Notes under the pieces: generated by a model
Told to the model about the DNA's origin: nothing
What the model saw: the letters and a program-made list of their open reading frames with translations, nothing else
Databases searched by the model: none
From: Peromyscus leucopus
Lineage: Eukaryota > Chordata > Mammalia > Rodentia > Cricetidae
Assembly: GCF_004664715.2 (NCBI RefSeq)
Contig: NC_051072.1
Span: forward strand, 38,936,142-39,000,141
DNA length: 64,000 bases
Direction: 5' to 3'
Made by a program: the position numbers and the translations under genes
Shown: positions 26,111 through 38,367 of the stretch, in pieces
How the letters are laid out: every line of letters starts with the position of its first letter
How positions within the stretch are numbered: the stretch's first letter is position 1

Positions 26111-27750
26111 GGAAGACCGTTCAATTTGAAATCAAGGGACAGATTCTTTTTCTGGCTCCAGCACTGACTCAAAAATGGCCTTGGCCAAATGACTTCAGCT
26201 GTCACTGGACCAACTGGACTTTATATGAGATGAGCTTCGAGAAACAAAAACTGACCCAAAATACTTGACCCTGGGGGTGGGGGCGGGGATGACAATGATC
26301 TATGACCCAACACCATTTCCCAAAGTCACACCTGCATACTAACCCTCCCCTGAGTCAACAACTAAGGAAAGCACCTCATCCTATCTGGCCCTTATTCTCC
26401 TTTCCAGTTCCTAAAACTCTTAAAAATAAACTCTTCCCTACAGGTCTAAGGATTTCTTCTTTCTCTTTTGTGTAATCCTATATTCCCCAAGCATCTCATC
26501 AATGGTAGAAAATCTGTACCCTTACTCAACACAATAGTCTAGATTTGTAATGATCTGGATTTCATCCAAAGTTCAGTGAGCCTCTCTCTGCGAAGCTCCG
26601 CTGGAGTTGGCTCTCCTGAAACCTTCCTCATCAGCCTAGGGATGCCCTCACCTCCACACCTTGCTCTAAAGTTTCCTGTCAGCCCTGTCCGCATACTTGG
26701 CCACAGTAAGTTATTTTTTAAATTTGAATTCATTTATTTTTTTTACTTGCCCCTGGATCCTCCAGATGATCAAGTTCCTGCCTTTCATTGCCTGCTTCCT
26801 TCACGTGGAAGTTCCCTAGAGGAAGCTCCGCTTAAGCTCCAATGACGCAGATAACAAGCTCTACACAGGAGGGGCAGGAAGGCCCAGGGTGGAGGAAGGG
26901 AGACACTCAGGAGGTGAATCAGGGAGAGAGGTTCAGAAGTTAAAGAGAACCCACAGCATCAGTTGTATTTTACTCCACAGACAAAGTTAGACAACTAGAC
27001 ACTCTTATGATTCACCCCTGTCTATTTAAATATTTGCTTCACATTATTTCTCAAGAAAAGGTTGTTGACTTCCCAGAGGACCTGGGAGTCTATGTGATTC
27101 GCCATATACAGAGCTATTGTCAGAAGATCTTTGGCTTTAGGAAATTGACAGTCTGGAGGCACCGCTTGACCAAAGAACAATTAGCTGTTTTCCAAAGAAA
27201 TTCATGTGCAGTTAGGCAAGAGGAATAAACAGAATGTTAGCAAAGGTCAGGGGACCCAGTGTGACCCCCTGGGAGGATGTCATGACACCAGATTTTGCAG
27301 ACTTGGTTGGGGCCTAGAGGACAGTGTGGTTCATGGGAATAGCAAAACTTCCTCCCGGCTCTAGGCCTCTCGCATACCATGAACCAAATAGTGTTTTCAT
27401 TCTCCAGCCCTCCAAATTGTCTGCGGTGGAAGCCTCAGTGTAATGCAGGGAAGTTGGAGAGCTAGAACCACCAGAGCAAAGGAGAAAAACATAGGTCGAA
27501 GTGCCTGAAAGTACAAGACAGTATTGCTGGTTCGAAGCTGATGAGATCCAGGGCACACTGTCTGGAAATGGCAGTTCAAGCAACGATGGTTAAAAGCAGA
27601 ACAGGAAAACTGGGGGCTTCCAGCTAAAGAGAAGAGAATACAGTATGTTGTGAACTTGAGTCACTTTTACAGTTTGAACGGTCAGCTTGCTGCTACCATT
27701 GCCTCCCTTTTACCCCTTCAGCTGGACTTGCTCCGAGGCCTTATCACACT
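26111..27750. other. Intron, nothing firmly recognised
   Basis: The left end (to about 26480) may be LTR-derived. The rest has no element I can name, and the short open frames are unsupported. Confidence 0.4.
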
Positions 27751-27900
27751 GGTGTGACAGTCACTGTCCACTGTCAACTTGATGAGATCTAGAATAACGT
27801 GAGAGATGAGCCTCTGGACATGCCAGTGAGAGATTATTCTGATGGGATTAGTTGATAGGGGAAGGTCCACCCACCTAGGAAGGCATCATTCAAGATCTCA
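27751..27900 (+). repeat. Rodent hAT-type repeat fragment (probably URR1)
   Basis: ggtgtgacagtcactgtcca, ctgtcaacttgatgagatct and gataggggaaggtccaccca correspond to the 5' part of the repeat seen more completely at 39952-40350. Confidence 0.6.
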
Positions 27901-30900
27901 GACTATGGTATAAGGCAACCCCTGACTCCAGACTTAATGTATGTCCTAAAGGATACCATATAAGCTTGAGATGCTTGTATGAGAGAGAATAAATTTACAT
28001 ACTTTATTCTCTACTTTGTAAAATGACAACATAAGTACATCATGGAGTGTTTCTTATCTTTAAATAGATTCTGAATAGAAAGTGGCAATGCCTGAAAAAT
28101 AGTAAAAACTCAGAAAGCTGTAAAGTCATCATAAATTCTAGGAGCAGGCAATGAAAGCATGTTGGGACTTTAAAAAAAATATGCCAAGAGCTCACTCCAG
28201 CACTTTACCCTTCCCAAAGACACTGTTACCCATCTTTGGGATGAGACAATCATTTAGCCTTTTCATTTTGGAAAATGTAAGTGAAAGCACTAATTGTGGA
28301 AATCACTCTCAGATTATTTATCTAATTGAATGAGGCTTTTTTTGCCCTGACATCCTAAATCTCCAGTTTGTCTATGATTTGGTCAGAACAACTCTGAATA
28401 GTAGGGACAAGTTTTAGAGTGGAAAAGAAACACATTAACAGTCTGGGAAGCAGGGAGCTCTGGTTTTAGAGAACCTTACCAAGGAGTGCATTGGCCTTTT
28501 ATATTTGTGACATCATGCAGGATTAAGAGGGGACTGGGAAAAAAATCTAAATTACTAAAGAACAGATAGATAAATGCATTACATTTGATGCATGGGAGTC
28601 AAATCAGAAGTTAATTCTTGAAGCCACTAAATACTCTTATCACAATGATTTATTGCTAGATTGGTTGCTAGAGTTGGCACCATATCTAACTCGTGTTGAT
28701 ATGGTTGCCAGACACTAGGCATCTAGTGAATGAATGCTTGTTGGATATGACCACACTGCAAGTGTGTGGATTATTCATTTCCCCTTGTTAAAGGTTATCC
28801 TTCTGTAACATTGTTGCACAATAACATGTTTGAGCATCAGTAATGGGACTGTTCAAAGAATACATAGTTGATTTTCCCACCCTGTAATGCAGACTAGAGT
28901 AAGTTTTGTTCAAAGGGAGAGACCCTTATTCCTATTTTCCCCTCTCCTGTGAGAGCTTTTCCTCTCTAGTTACCTGAATCTATCAATTTTTCTTGTAGAT
29001 ATCTATATGGGGCTTATCCCTCACAACTGGTCTGGAGCTTATCAGATTGGTATCTGTTATCGCAACTTCATTAGGAACAGCACTGCACTTGACCATGAAA
29101 AAACACTCTGTTACGAATGTCAAATCAGGCACCCTAATTATGGAAGATTCACTGCCCATCAGTCAGCTGACTGTATTTCTCTTTCTTGGAGTCAGGGTAC
29201 CACAGTCTGCTGGTGTTTTCCTCTGTGAATACAGCTTTCAATCAGTGAATTCTCTTCTGAGAACTAGATACCACTCTTGTACACACGCACACAAGCAAAA
29301 ACAGAATAACTAATAATTATGTTCATGAATCTATTGCAATCCAGAAGCCACACTCACTTGAAAATTCTAATCTAGTAATTAAACTCAAGAGTCTCAAGTT
29401 AAACTGTACCTTAATAATGTAGCTTATTTTGTCAAAATCAGTCAATGCCCTCTATTGGGATTGGGGATAAATGGACAGCCAAATTTAAAAATGTGCCTGG
29501 TCAAAGCAGGCAGAAAGCTCCTTCATTCGGCCAATAACAATGGCAATTTAGTGAAGTTCTTTTTACTACTGGGGATGTAATTGCTCCTGGCTTTAATTTC
29601 TTGTAATGGTGGAACGGCCGCAATTACTTCATACTTTTAGGAACATTTGGCTACATCATGTTTTGGTGTTTCTCTACACCCTAATAAAATAGCCCTGTGA
29701 TTACACATTCTTCCTATGAAGGGGCATGTCTGCCTCATGTCAGCAAAATGGCAGCCATCGTCTACCTTAATCCAAGACACTGCAGCAGTGGTGGCAAACA
29801 TTACCTCCCTGCCTCTCTCATTTCAGGTGTCCCTGTTTGTAGCTATCAAATTTTGGTGTGCCTGCTGGAGCACCATCTTGTTAGGGCATGCGCCTATTTC
29901 TCACATGTAGCTTTAGAATTCTACAGTAAAATCAAACTGGACCTGTGGTTCAAATTCAGATGAGGCTATGGATTCGTAAGAATACGAAGAGCATCAAACA
30001 GTTTGGAGAATGCAAGCCACTCTCCTCCTCTGCTTTCAGGCTATCTTTTCCCCAGGTCCTAGTCGGCATGTAAGCTCCAAGGTTGGGAATCAACAGCCAG
30101 ATGCTATTGGAATTAATTTTTCTAGCATATTTGATCTTTAGGCCCTTCCTCCAGACAGATCAAACAGCCCGACAAAAACATGTGAAAACCTCACGACTAT
30201 GTTCACATGGGAAAAGGCCATCCCATAAATGACTTTACAAATGGAGCACTGTGGACTGACAGCAGACATTTAAAATGTGTGCTGCATGATTAGTAAGCAA
30301 CCTGAAGAAAAGACTGATCTCTATCTTCTATCACAGCCTTTCTTCCTCAGTTGTATTAGATTCCAGTTTTCATGTAAACACACCGATCTCCCAAATAGAA
30401 GAAAATTCTAGACTCCTTTGTATTCAAGTACTGTCACTTAACTAAGTTCCGGTGAATGAATTCATAGCATGGGGCAATTCTAGGAACTTTCATTAAAAGA
30501 TATAGGCCAGATATCTTTTATCTGCCTATCTTGTTTCTTAACTCTTTCTTACTGTTTAGAATGTGAGTGCGATGCCTGAAGCTGGAGCAGATGTGTTAGA
30601 ACACTAGTAGAACTGGGGCCCAGAGTCCCCATCTAATGAATGAACAAACCTCAAATAGTACGTGTTCTTGTATGCTCTGCTGGATGGTGTTCCATATTAG
30701 TGACTCGTTCGGATTTTTAACACACAAAAAAATATACATTCCTTTGAGGCAGCTCAGTCAAAAATGTCTGTGTTTACACCCAAATGCCATTCATACTAAC
30801 ATAAACACCCCAAACATTTAGAGACAAGGCTTAGTGTTAACTAAGCATGCTCACATTGGCCAGGTTTAGACTGGCTGTCACATGACTGTTTTTCAGCTCA

Positions 30901-33900
30901 CCCTGATTTAAATATCTAATGCAGTTAGAGAATGCTAGTTAACAGCTTGTTTCAGACCTATATGAAAATGGTTTTAAGAACACCTGCCAAATAAAACTCT
31001 ATAAGAACCACCCTGGAGTTTCCCTGAGGCATCAGACACTTGTTATTGTAGGCGACTTGGAACTGATTCCTGCCTTATGATGAACCAAAGTGTGGTATCC
31101 TTGCTGTGAGGAACACTATCCTCATTGTCCGGAGCTTCTCTTTCCCCCAGATGGCTGTTTTTCTCACTGACACACTCAGGAGCACAGATATTTACAAATT
31201 TCTCCTTGTTTAATGGTCTTCAAACATGCTTCTCTTGTTAAGGCATTAAAAGCTGGAGGGTCCCTTAAAAATCATTCTTTCCATGTTTTGTCATTTAACC
31301 CAAATGTTCTTTATTCCTGTAAATCTGTTGACTTTAAACTAAATTCTTGTGGATCCAAGTCATGCCTGGAAGGTTTATTGAGGGACATACTGTAAGTGCT
31401 TGATCAGAGCACGGATACTTCTAAATGTCCAACATTCCCAAGCAAAAGAATTTCAATATAAGCCCTCTGAGGTTACAAACCATGGCTACTTATTACTAAA
31501 CCTTCTAGCTCCTAGAGCCGTGCTTGGCAATATGAAGCTGTGGAGAGGGAGAATTTATAGGGACAAGTGAACTTGTTGTTTGACGTTTGTACATGCTTGA
31601 GGAACCCTCATGATGTCAGTGAGTCAGCTTGGAGATGACTTTCCAGGACTGTCTCTATAATGTCTACTGCAGTTACTGGGGACCCACCCATCCTTCACGA
31701 ATTGTTACAGCGTCACACCCTCCTCCCACAGAGAATCTTTCTGCCATTCTAAATTCTCGAAGCACCATCTGCCTAATTTGGATCCCCCAATGCACTTGGG
31801 TGGACAGAGAGGAGCTTGCATAAGCTGCCTAAAAGAAAGAATAACAAATGTTTTAAATGTTAGCTATCAAAATTAGCAGTTTGGATTGTGGAGTATAAGG
31901 GTCAATCCATTTGCTCATAGCAGCGTAAGCCTGCATTTTTAAAGGAATAAATATGAATTGTTAGTGCCATTTCGAGGGAAGAGTTCCACTGCCCATTTCA
32001 GTGAGAGGATGGCGGTGGTACTGTATTAGGATGATACTCTCTAGACCTACTCCCCCCTTAACCTAATCCAGCACTGCCTCTAGTTCTCAAGGGCTTACTA
32101 ACAGGAAACAATGCAAGGGTGCTTTCTAAGTAGAAACTAACTCTGTCTTTCAAATGCTGGAGACAGAATATTACAAGGAAGGAAAATCGAATGAAAATAC
32201 CGAAAGAAAAGACATTCTGATAGTATGTCAGTAAACAGATAATGTTTATTAATTAATAGTAGTCCCTTTCTCTAAATATTACCATTGCCAATAAATGAAC
32301 CTGTAAGGCATGTGGGTCCCTAGAAACAGTACTCAGTTACTGCCCATCTATTGATGTGTCCTGTGTGTTTCTGAGACTTGAAATGTGAGTGATATGATTT
32401 TTCCTCCCAGTTACAAGGGCTATGCTTCAACTAATAGCTTGTTTCTCCCATAATTCGGTACCCAAGTTAAAACAAGTTTTAAATAAGTCAGGAAGAAAAA
32501 TTCAAAATCCATCAGATGCTTGTGACTAGGCTGTAGTTATATAGAAAAGTGTCCCATTCTCAAGGATGTTAAATTGTTAATTGCAGAGTTTAGGGATGGT
32601 GAGGTCATGATCTGCTGATCTGCACAGCTTTTTCTCAATATATCATATAAAAACAACATGGGTATATGTATGTCTATGTACATGTGTGTGTAGACACGTG
32701 GAAAGGAAAAGAGTCATATGGACAATGATGTGGAAGGCTGACAGTTATGTGCGTGCATTCTTTGTATTATTCGTGATGCCTTCCAGTATGTTTGAAATTC
32801 TTCCCAAAGTCATGTTGAAGAAATCAGGCCAGTGATAATGAACAACTAGATGATTTGTTATTTCAACGCTCGTTCCTGCTTTCTCCTTAGAGACCTCAGA
32901 ACACACGTACAGGCTCATGTGAGTGGCACTTTTGTACTTTCTGCTCACGTGATGTGTGCTAGCACAGTTTGTGAGCAGAAACTCCGTCATTTAACCTACC
33001 TCTGCCATCGGGTACTGAGTAACTCTAGGAGACATTTGACACAGTGGTTTGACTTTTAAGACAACCATTTCACAGATGTAATATAATGCCATCCCTTATA
33101 AACAAGACTGCCCTTTTGTCCTTTCAGATTTGGTTGAAACTAGCCCATGGAGTTCAACTACCTGAGAAACATCCTTGAGCAAGACAGTCCAGGCAAGCTG
33201 CCCAAACCACAGGCTATTGGCAACTTGGCCAAAAGCGACTCCTCGAGACTGTTGACCTCCACAGTGCTGATGAATACAATGAGCCGCATAAGAGGCATGA
33301 TTTGTTTTGAACACATTTACTATGATTGATGGCCCATATCTGGCAAGTTACTTCACTCCCAGCGTAGATGAAAGTTTCACTGCTTTGCCTCTTACAACAT
33401 TCCTGTTGGGACAGGTTTCAGCCTTATTTGCCAACTACTGACAAGTCACTAACATTTGCTACATGAAGAACTCATTAGCTACTGAATGGATCTATGCTAT
33501 ACATAATATTCCAGAGTCACCATGAGCTCCCTGCTAAGTTTTCCTCACTGAATGCCTCTGGAAACTCTCCTTCAGGCTACCAAATTTCAAGGTATGAGTC
33601 TCAATGTCAACCAGCCAGAAAATTTTTGACATGGGCCAAGGCCAGAACCAGAATCAGGTTAGGAAGTGATCTATTATGAATGGCAGGCTCTAAACCACAT
33701 ATCCAAGATCAAAACCACCCACAAATGGATTCTGACCATTCTATGCCTCAAGTTATTATGAGAGAATATCAGTCTTTTGAGTAAGCCAATTTCAGATTCT
33801 GGCTCAAAAAAAAAAAAGTCTAAAAGAAGATTAAAATGAAGATAATTAAGGTTTCTGGCAGTGGCAAGGGTGTGGGGAATAAAAACTACAAAATGGCAAG

Positions 33901-34829
33901 AACAGATGAGTCCCTGTTCTGGGCCATGGAAATCCTTATTGCAAGCTGCAGAAGAGCATAGGGAAGTACATGAAGCCCAATGACAGGATTAAAGCTATTT
34001 TCAAGGCCACTCTAAGGAAGAGGCTGCTCAAAACCTGACCTGGATTGTGGCCAGAATTCAGAGGTTTGTTTTCATTGCCACTGGTGCTGTTGCCCTTAAG
34101 TAAAGAAACATGAGAGTGAAAAAATATTTTCTTTTGGGGTCAAAAGGAAAGAAGAGATGGGATGACGTAGAAGGAGAGGGGGGAAGACACAGAAGAGAAA
34201 TAGATGTAAGTGTGCTAAATTTCTGTCCCCCTTTAAAATGTTTTGCTACATATGGATACTGTTTCCCTACAATTTGTGATGTTTTAATTAACTGATAGGC
34301 TAGTTAGCCAAGATGACCTTTCCACCCTTGGTATCCTTACAGTGAACTCCATGGGTTAGCCATCAGACAGTCCTAGCCAGGCTTTTATTGGCCTCCCATG
34401 TACTAGAGTATCACACCACTTTCCAAAGAAGCTACAAGGTCTTGGTGTCCATCTAGATAAAATGAAGTTTACCCTTTGGTCCTATCGGTTGCTTATGTCC
34501 CAGTGTGGTATGCTATCTCAACACAGAAAATAGGAAACAGGTCCCACCAGCAGTGAGTTTTCAGGATTGTGGTGATTTGTCAACTCAGACTGAAGGTCCA
34601 TTTAACTAGTTTGCTAGTCCGCTTAGTGTATCACTAGGTCATCTGTTCTGAATTATTACTTAAGCAAAAATTAAAAATACACTCAGAGTATTAGCAGCCC
34701 CCAAATTAATGGACTCATTAGTGATGATCCCCTGGATGGACTTCTATTTCTCCTTCTATCCTTCCAACAAAAGAGACTGACTTCCAAGAATAAATTCTTC
34801 AGTTGTAGAAATGTTCAGAGTGCCCTACT
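27901..34829. other. Long intron block, few recognisable repeats
   Basis: Nearly 7 kb with no clear SINE, LINE or LTR of recent origin. A homeobox-core-rich patch lies at about 29540-29640. A coding-like but broken stretch lies at 33880-34100 and is entered separately. Confidence 0.45.
33880..34100 (+). pseudogene. Possible decayed coding remnant, unidentified
   Basis: Frames here read like protein in pieces: KLQKSIGKYMKPNDRIKAIF in one frame and AAQNLTWIVARIQRFVFIAT in the next, with stops and at least one frame change between. I do not recognise the family. No clear poly-A tail or flanking repeat was seen, so it may be chance. Confidence 0.25.
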
Positions 34830-35550
34830 TTCAAAAAAAAAAATTGATCCAGCCATTCAGTGTCTGGCCTATACACTCCCAGGAACTGAAATATGGAGCT
34901 TAAGAGGCATCTGTCTTCTCATGCTCATTAGAATATTAGTTCTATTTGCCAAAATATGGCAGCAATTTTAATGTCCATACAGGAATGAATAAAAATGTGG
35001 CATACACATAGAATAAAATATCATTTAGGCTTTACAGTGGAAGAGATCCTGGACTAGACAGGATAGCACACACAGGTCATCTCAGCCCTTGTGAGGCATC
35101 TGAAGTAGGAGGATCACAAGCTGGCTGCCAGCCTGGTCTACACAGCAAGGACTTTACTGTAGCAAAACCAGGCCCCCACAAAACAACAACAACAACAACA
35201 ATAAAGGAAATCCTTTCACTTGCAATAACATGAATCGACTTGGGTGATACTGTGCTACGTGAAATAAACCAGGCACATAAAGCCAAATACTATATGACCT
35301 TGTCTGCATACAGAATCTAAAATGGTCCGTTATTCTAGAAGCAGAAAGTAGGACCATGGTCACAGAGGCTAGGAGAAAGATGCATTGGGGAGATGATGGT
35401 CAGAGGGTACAAAGTCTGTCTTGAAAGATAACTCCTGGACAGCAACACTCTGGTGTATTTGACATTTGGCTAAGAGGGTAGCTATTAGAGTAAGTGCCTG
35501 CACCACAAAAGGAAAATTAAGATGAAAAAAAAAAAAAAAACAATACACGT
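34830..35550 (+). mobile_element. Old L1 3' portion (ORF2 end and 3' tail), interrupted by a SINE
   Basis: The left part has caaaatatggcagcaatttt / aatgtccatacaggaatgaa / aaaatgtggcatacacatag. The right part has cttgcaataacatgaatcga / gaaataaaccaggcacataa / actatatgacctt. These follow the order of the mammalian L1 ORF2 3' end and run to an A-rich end near 35521-35541. Many stops and indels show it is inactive. Confidence 0.8.
35049..35205 (+). repeat. Degenerate B1/B4-type SINE inside the old L1
   Basis: gacaggatagcacacacagg ... gccagcctggtctacacagc with a (CAA)n tail at 35178-35202. It separates the two L1 halves cleanly, so it inserted after the L1. Confidence 0.7.
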
Positions 35551-35574
35551 AAGATGATGGAATTAGGAGATAGG

Positions 35575-35835
35575 GCTCTGCAGAGTGCTCAGGTCACGAA
35601 AGCACAGCCCTCCTAATTGGGACTAATCGTATGCTGGTATAAAAGAGGTTGGGAAGGTGCTTTGCCCTTTGCATTATGTGAGGACATGGTCAGAAGGCAC
35701 TTTCTATCAAGGAATAAGGACCAGATTCGATATTGAAGCTACTGGTGCCTTCATCTTGGAGGTGCCAATGTCAAGAACTCTGAAATAAATTCTCTTGTTT
35801 AGACATCATCCAGTATGTGGTTGTACAGCCTGAAC
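35575..35835 (+). repeat. MaLR-type LTR 3' part (MST/MLT1-like)
   Basis: gtataaaagaggttgggaag, tatgtgaggacatggtcaga, aactctgaaataaattctct and tgtggttgtacagcctgaac follow the 3' half of a MaLR LTR in order, including an AATAAA-type signal. Confidence 0.7.
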
Positions 35836-35896
35836 CCGCTAAGAAAAGAAGCGAAAATATGCCCTTAGGGAGAATACATTAAAGGATAGATATAAG

Positions 35897-36285
35897 GTGT
35901 GTTAGTTTGCTTTTCCGTTGCTGTAACAAACATCACGGCCCAAAGCAGGTGGAGGAGAAAAGGCTTACTTCATCTTAAAGTATATGATGGCTAGTCCAGG
36001 CAGGAACTCAAGGCAGAAACCTGGAGGAAGGAACTGGAACAGATGCCATGAAGGAGAGGAGTTTATTTTCTTGCTCCTTATGGCTGGCTCAGTCTGCTTT
36101 CTTATAGCACCCAGGACCACCTGCTCCAGGAGTCGCACTGCCCACATTGATCTGGGCCTTCCCACGACAATTGTTAATCAAGAAAATGCTCTACAGACTT
36201 GCCCATAGACCAACCTGAAAGAGACATTTTCTCAGTTGAGGCCCCTCTTCCAAGATAGCTCTAGCTTGGGTCAAGTTGGCAGACA
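35897..36285 (-). mobile_element. Rodent hAT-type nonautonomous repeat (probably URR1), inverted copy
   Basis: From gtgtgttagtttgcttttcc through ctcaaggcagaaacctggag and ttaatcaagaaaatgctcta to tctagcttgggtcaagttgg. It is the reverse-complement relative of 39952-40350. The ttagtt...aactaa-like ends fit terminal inverted repeats of a hAT element. The name URR1 is from memory. Confidence 0.7.
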
Positions 36286-36371
36286 GGCAGGCAGAAAGAA
36301 AGGGAGAGAGGGAGAGAGAGAGGAAAAGAGAGAAAGAGAGAGAGAGAGAGACAGAGACAGAGAGAGAGATC
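36286..36371. repeat. Homopurine (GA/GGAAA)n tract
   Basis: About 85 bp of almost pure purine on the plus strand directly after the hAT-type repeat. Confidence 0.93.
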
Positions 36372-36889
36372 TATCATGACATACAGTTGTTGAAACTGCC
36401 ACTGAACAAACTTCAAGACTATAGTATTGATGGTATTGAAATGCTGACTAGTTTTCTGATACAGTTTCCTGGTGTCTGAATGTCACTGCAAAGATGAATA
36501 AGCCAAACAGATTGGATTCATATGGGTGTGCCATATGACACATTTTCCCCACATAAGATGAAAGGAACAACTGATTTCACCCAATTTCCTGCTTATTTGG
36601 GTTACAATTGAAGCCAGCGTCATTATTCTTTGTCTCTCCTTTTGTGTTAAAATCTGATGCATAATTGTGTTGTTACAAAAGAAATAATTTAATATTCTCC
36701 AGTATCGCTAAGTTTTTGTTGTTGTTGTTGGATTTTCATGAGAAAACAAATATTGCCCCCTCCTCAAAACAAAATCTAGGACATTGACTTTCTTCAACAA
36801 AATCATGGTACCCTCATATATTATGAATGTTATAGTTACCAAATAAATGAGTTTCTATCTCCTACATTCCCCCAAGTCCTCATGCTAAA
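36372..36889. other. Intron, nothing recognised
   Basis: AT-rich with a short (TTG)n tract near 36716-36730. Confidence 0.45.
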
Positions 36890-37200
36890 AGCTCTCCTGT
36901 AGCACTATCAAGTGACACATTTCAGAGGTGGAGCTTGGTGGGAGGGCTTAGGTACAGTGGTGCGCCCAGAAGTGGAGATTAGTGGGAGGTTTAGGTCATT
37001 GTGGTGTGCCCAGAGGTGGAGCTTCCTGGGAACTTTAGATGACTGGGCTACAACCTCAAAAGGGATTGTGAGAAAAAGGTGTCTTCCTCCTTTCTGTCAG
37101 TTCCCTGGCATGGACTCTCTGGCTTTTTCTGGATCACATATTCCTGACATAACATACTCCATTCCCTGTGGTCCACGAACAATGGGGCCAGCTGACCACT
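36890..37200 (+). repeat. Old LTR-type repeat (MaLR-like) with an internal 44-bp tandem array
   Basis: gaggtggagcttggtgggag ... ctcaaaagggattgtgagaa ... gtcttcctcctttctgtcag ... gcatggactctc resembles the middle of a MaLR-like LTR. A related copy lies at 45911-46290. Family assignment is tentative. Confidence 0.5.
36926..37049 (+). repeat. 44-bp tandem repeat, about 2.8 copies
   Basis: Copies at 36926-36969, 36970-37013 and 37014-37049 share agg/aagtggag, tgggag, ttagg and gtgcccag at a fixed 44-bp spacing. Confidence 0.85.
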
Positions 37201-37811
37201 AATGGAAACATGGGCAAAGCAAATGTCCCCTCTTTAGAAGCTGGTTATATGATTTACATTTTGTTGATTTTTTTCATTAGAAGACTACACAGGACTTGGA
37301 AGTTTACTGTTGAGTGGACAATGTTTAATAACTGAAAACTCACAAAAACCTCATAAGACTACCAAATGAAGTTCTCTTGTACACCCTGCAGTCACCATAT
37401 AGGAACCCGGCTTATGGTCCAGGTTTCAAACTACCTAACTGATCTTGGATTTTCTGCTACATACATGTGTTCACATGTCCATTCAGTTGTTTGTTCAGTC
37501 TATTTAGCAGTTTGTGTTTGGCAGATATATGCCAAAGTGTTAGTTCCAATGATGAACAGATCACCTCTAATTTTCTGCCGTGCATAGAGCATGAGCCAAG
37601 AATATCAATTGTAAATGAATTAAAAAGGAAATTTAATGTTTGATGTTGAAAAAAAAATTTCAAGAAAAGGCAATATATCTCTTATTAGGAAGTTAACACA
37701 TTAGTTAACACATCAACACAGGGCAGCTAAACCTGTAATCAAAGCCCCAGCAAAATGACTAGTAGGTGATGCTTGCTTTGAAAGAGAAGGTACCTTAGGG
37801 AGGGAATCCTG
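37201..37811. other. Intron, nothing recognised
   Basis: AT-rich unique-looking sequence. Confidence 0.4.
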
Positions 37812-37985
37812 GGTCTGTTTGTATTTGGGTTTCAAATCTAGCTGTATGACCTTGAACCAGTTAAGCCTTCTCAGTCTCAGTTTCCTTCTCTGTAATGTGA
37901 GACCGAAGCTACCTGCTGCCTGACAGGGTGGGGACCCGAGAAAGGACAGAAACCCACTAAATGGCACCTACTATAATTTTAATTT
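37812..37985 (+). repeat. MIR
   Basis: gggtttcaaatctagctgta, tgaccttgaaccagttaagc and ctcagtttccttctctgtaa are diagnostic MIR core blocks in order. Confidence 0.88.
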
Positions 37986-38301
37986 TTAGCTGTGGAAATG
38001 TTCTTGCTAGGGGAAACATTTCAACTTTATCTGGAAGAGCATGTGGGTGTTCATTAGGCTGAAAAAGTTTGTTAGGAGACTCAGGAGGGGAGGGAGAAAA
38101 AAAATGAGCAAATTCCAGGAACCATAATGAAAATGATCTCTTGGAGGAATGGTAAACAGATCGGTGCAGCTGGGGCATAATGCCATCTAAATAATCCACC
38201 TTCTTCTATCAGCTCACAAATGAAAGGAAGCAGTCCAAGACTCTATTTAAATCTTCCATCATTCTTACTCCCTGCCATTCTCTGTACCATAAAAATACAG
38301 T
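37986..38301. other. Intron, nothing recognised
   Basis: No repeat or coding signal seen. Confidence 0.4.
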
Positions 38302-38362
<61 letters not shown>

Positions 38363-38367
38363 TGTGT
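38302..38367. repeat. (CT)n-(GT)n compound microsatellite
   Basis: About 22 CT units, once interrupted, then about 11 GT units. Confidence 0.97.

Noticed and set aside
30572..30610. ATGCCTGAAGCT, resembling the MPEA start recalled for the PDE4D6 first exon
   Set aside because: It is on the plus strand, opposite to Pde4d. It diverges after four residues and soon stops.
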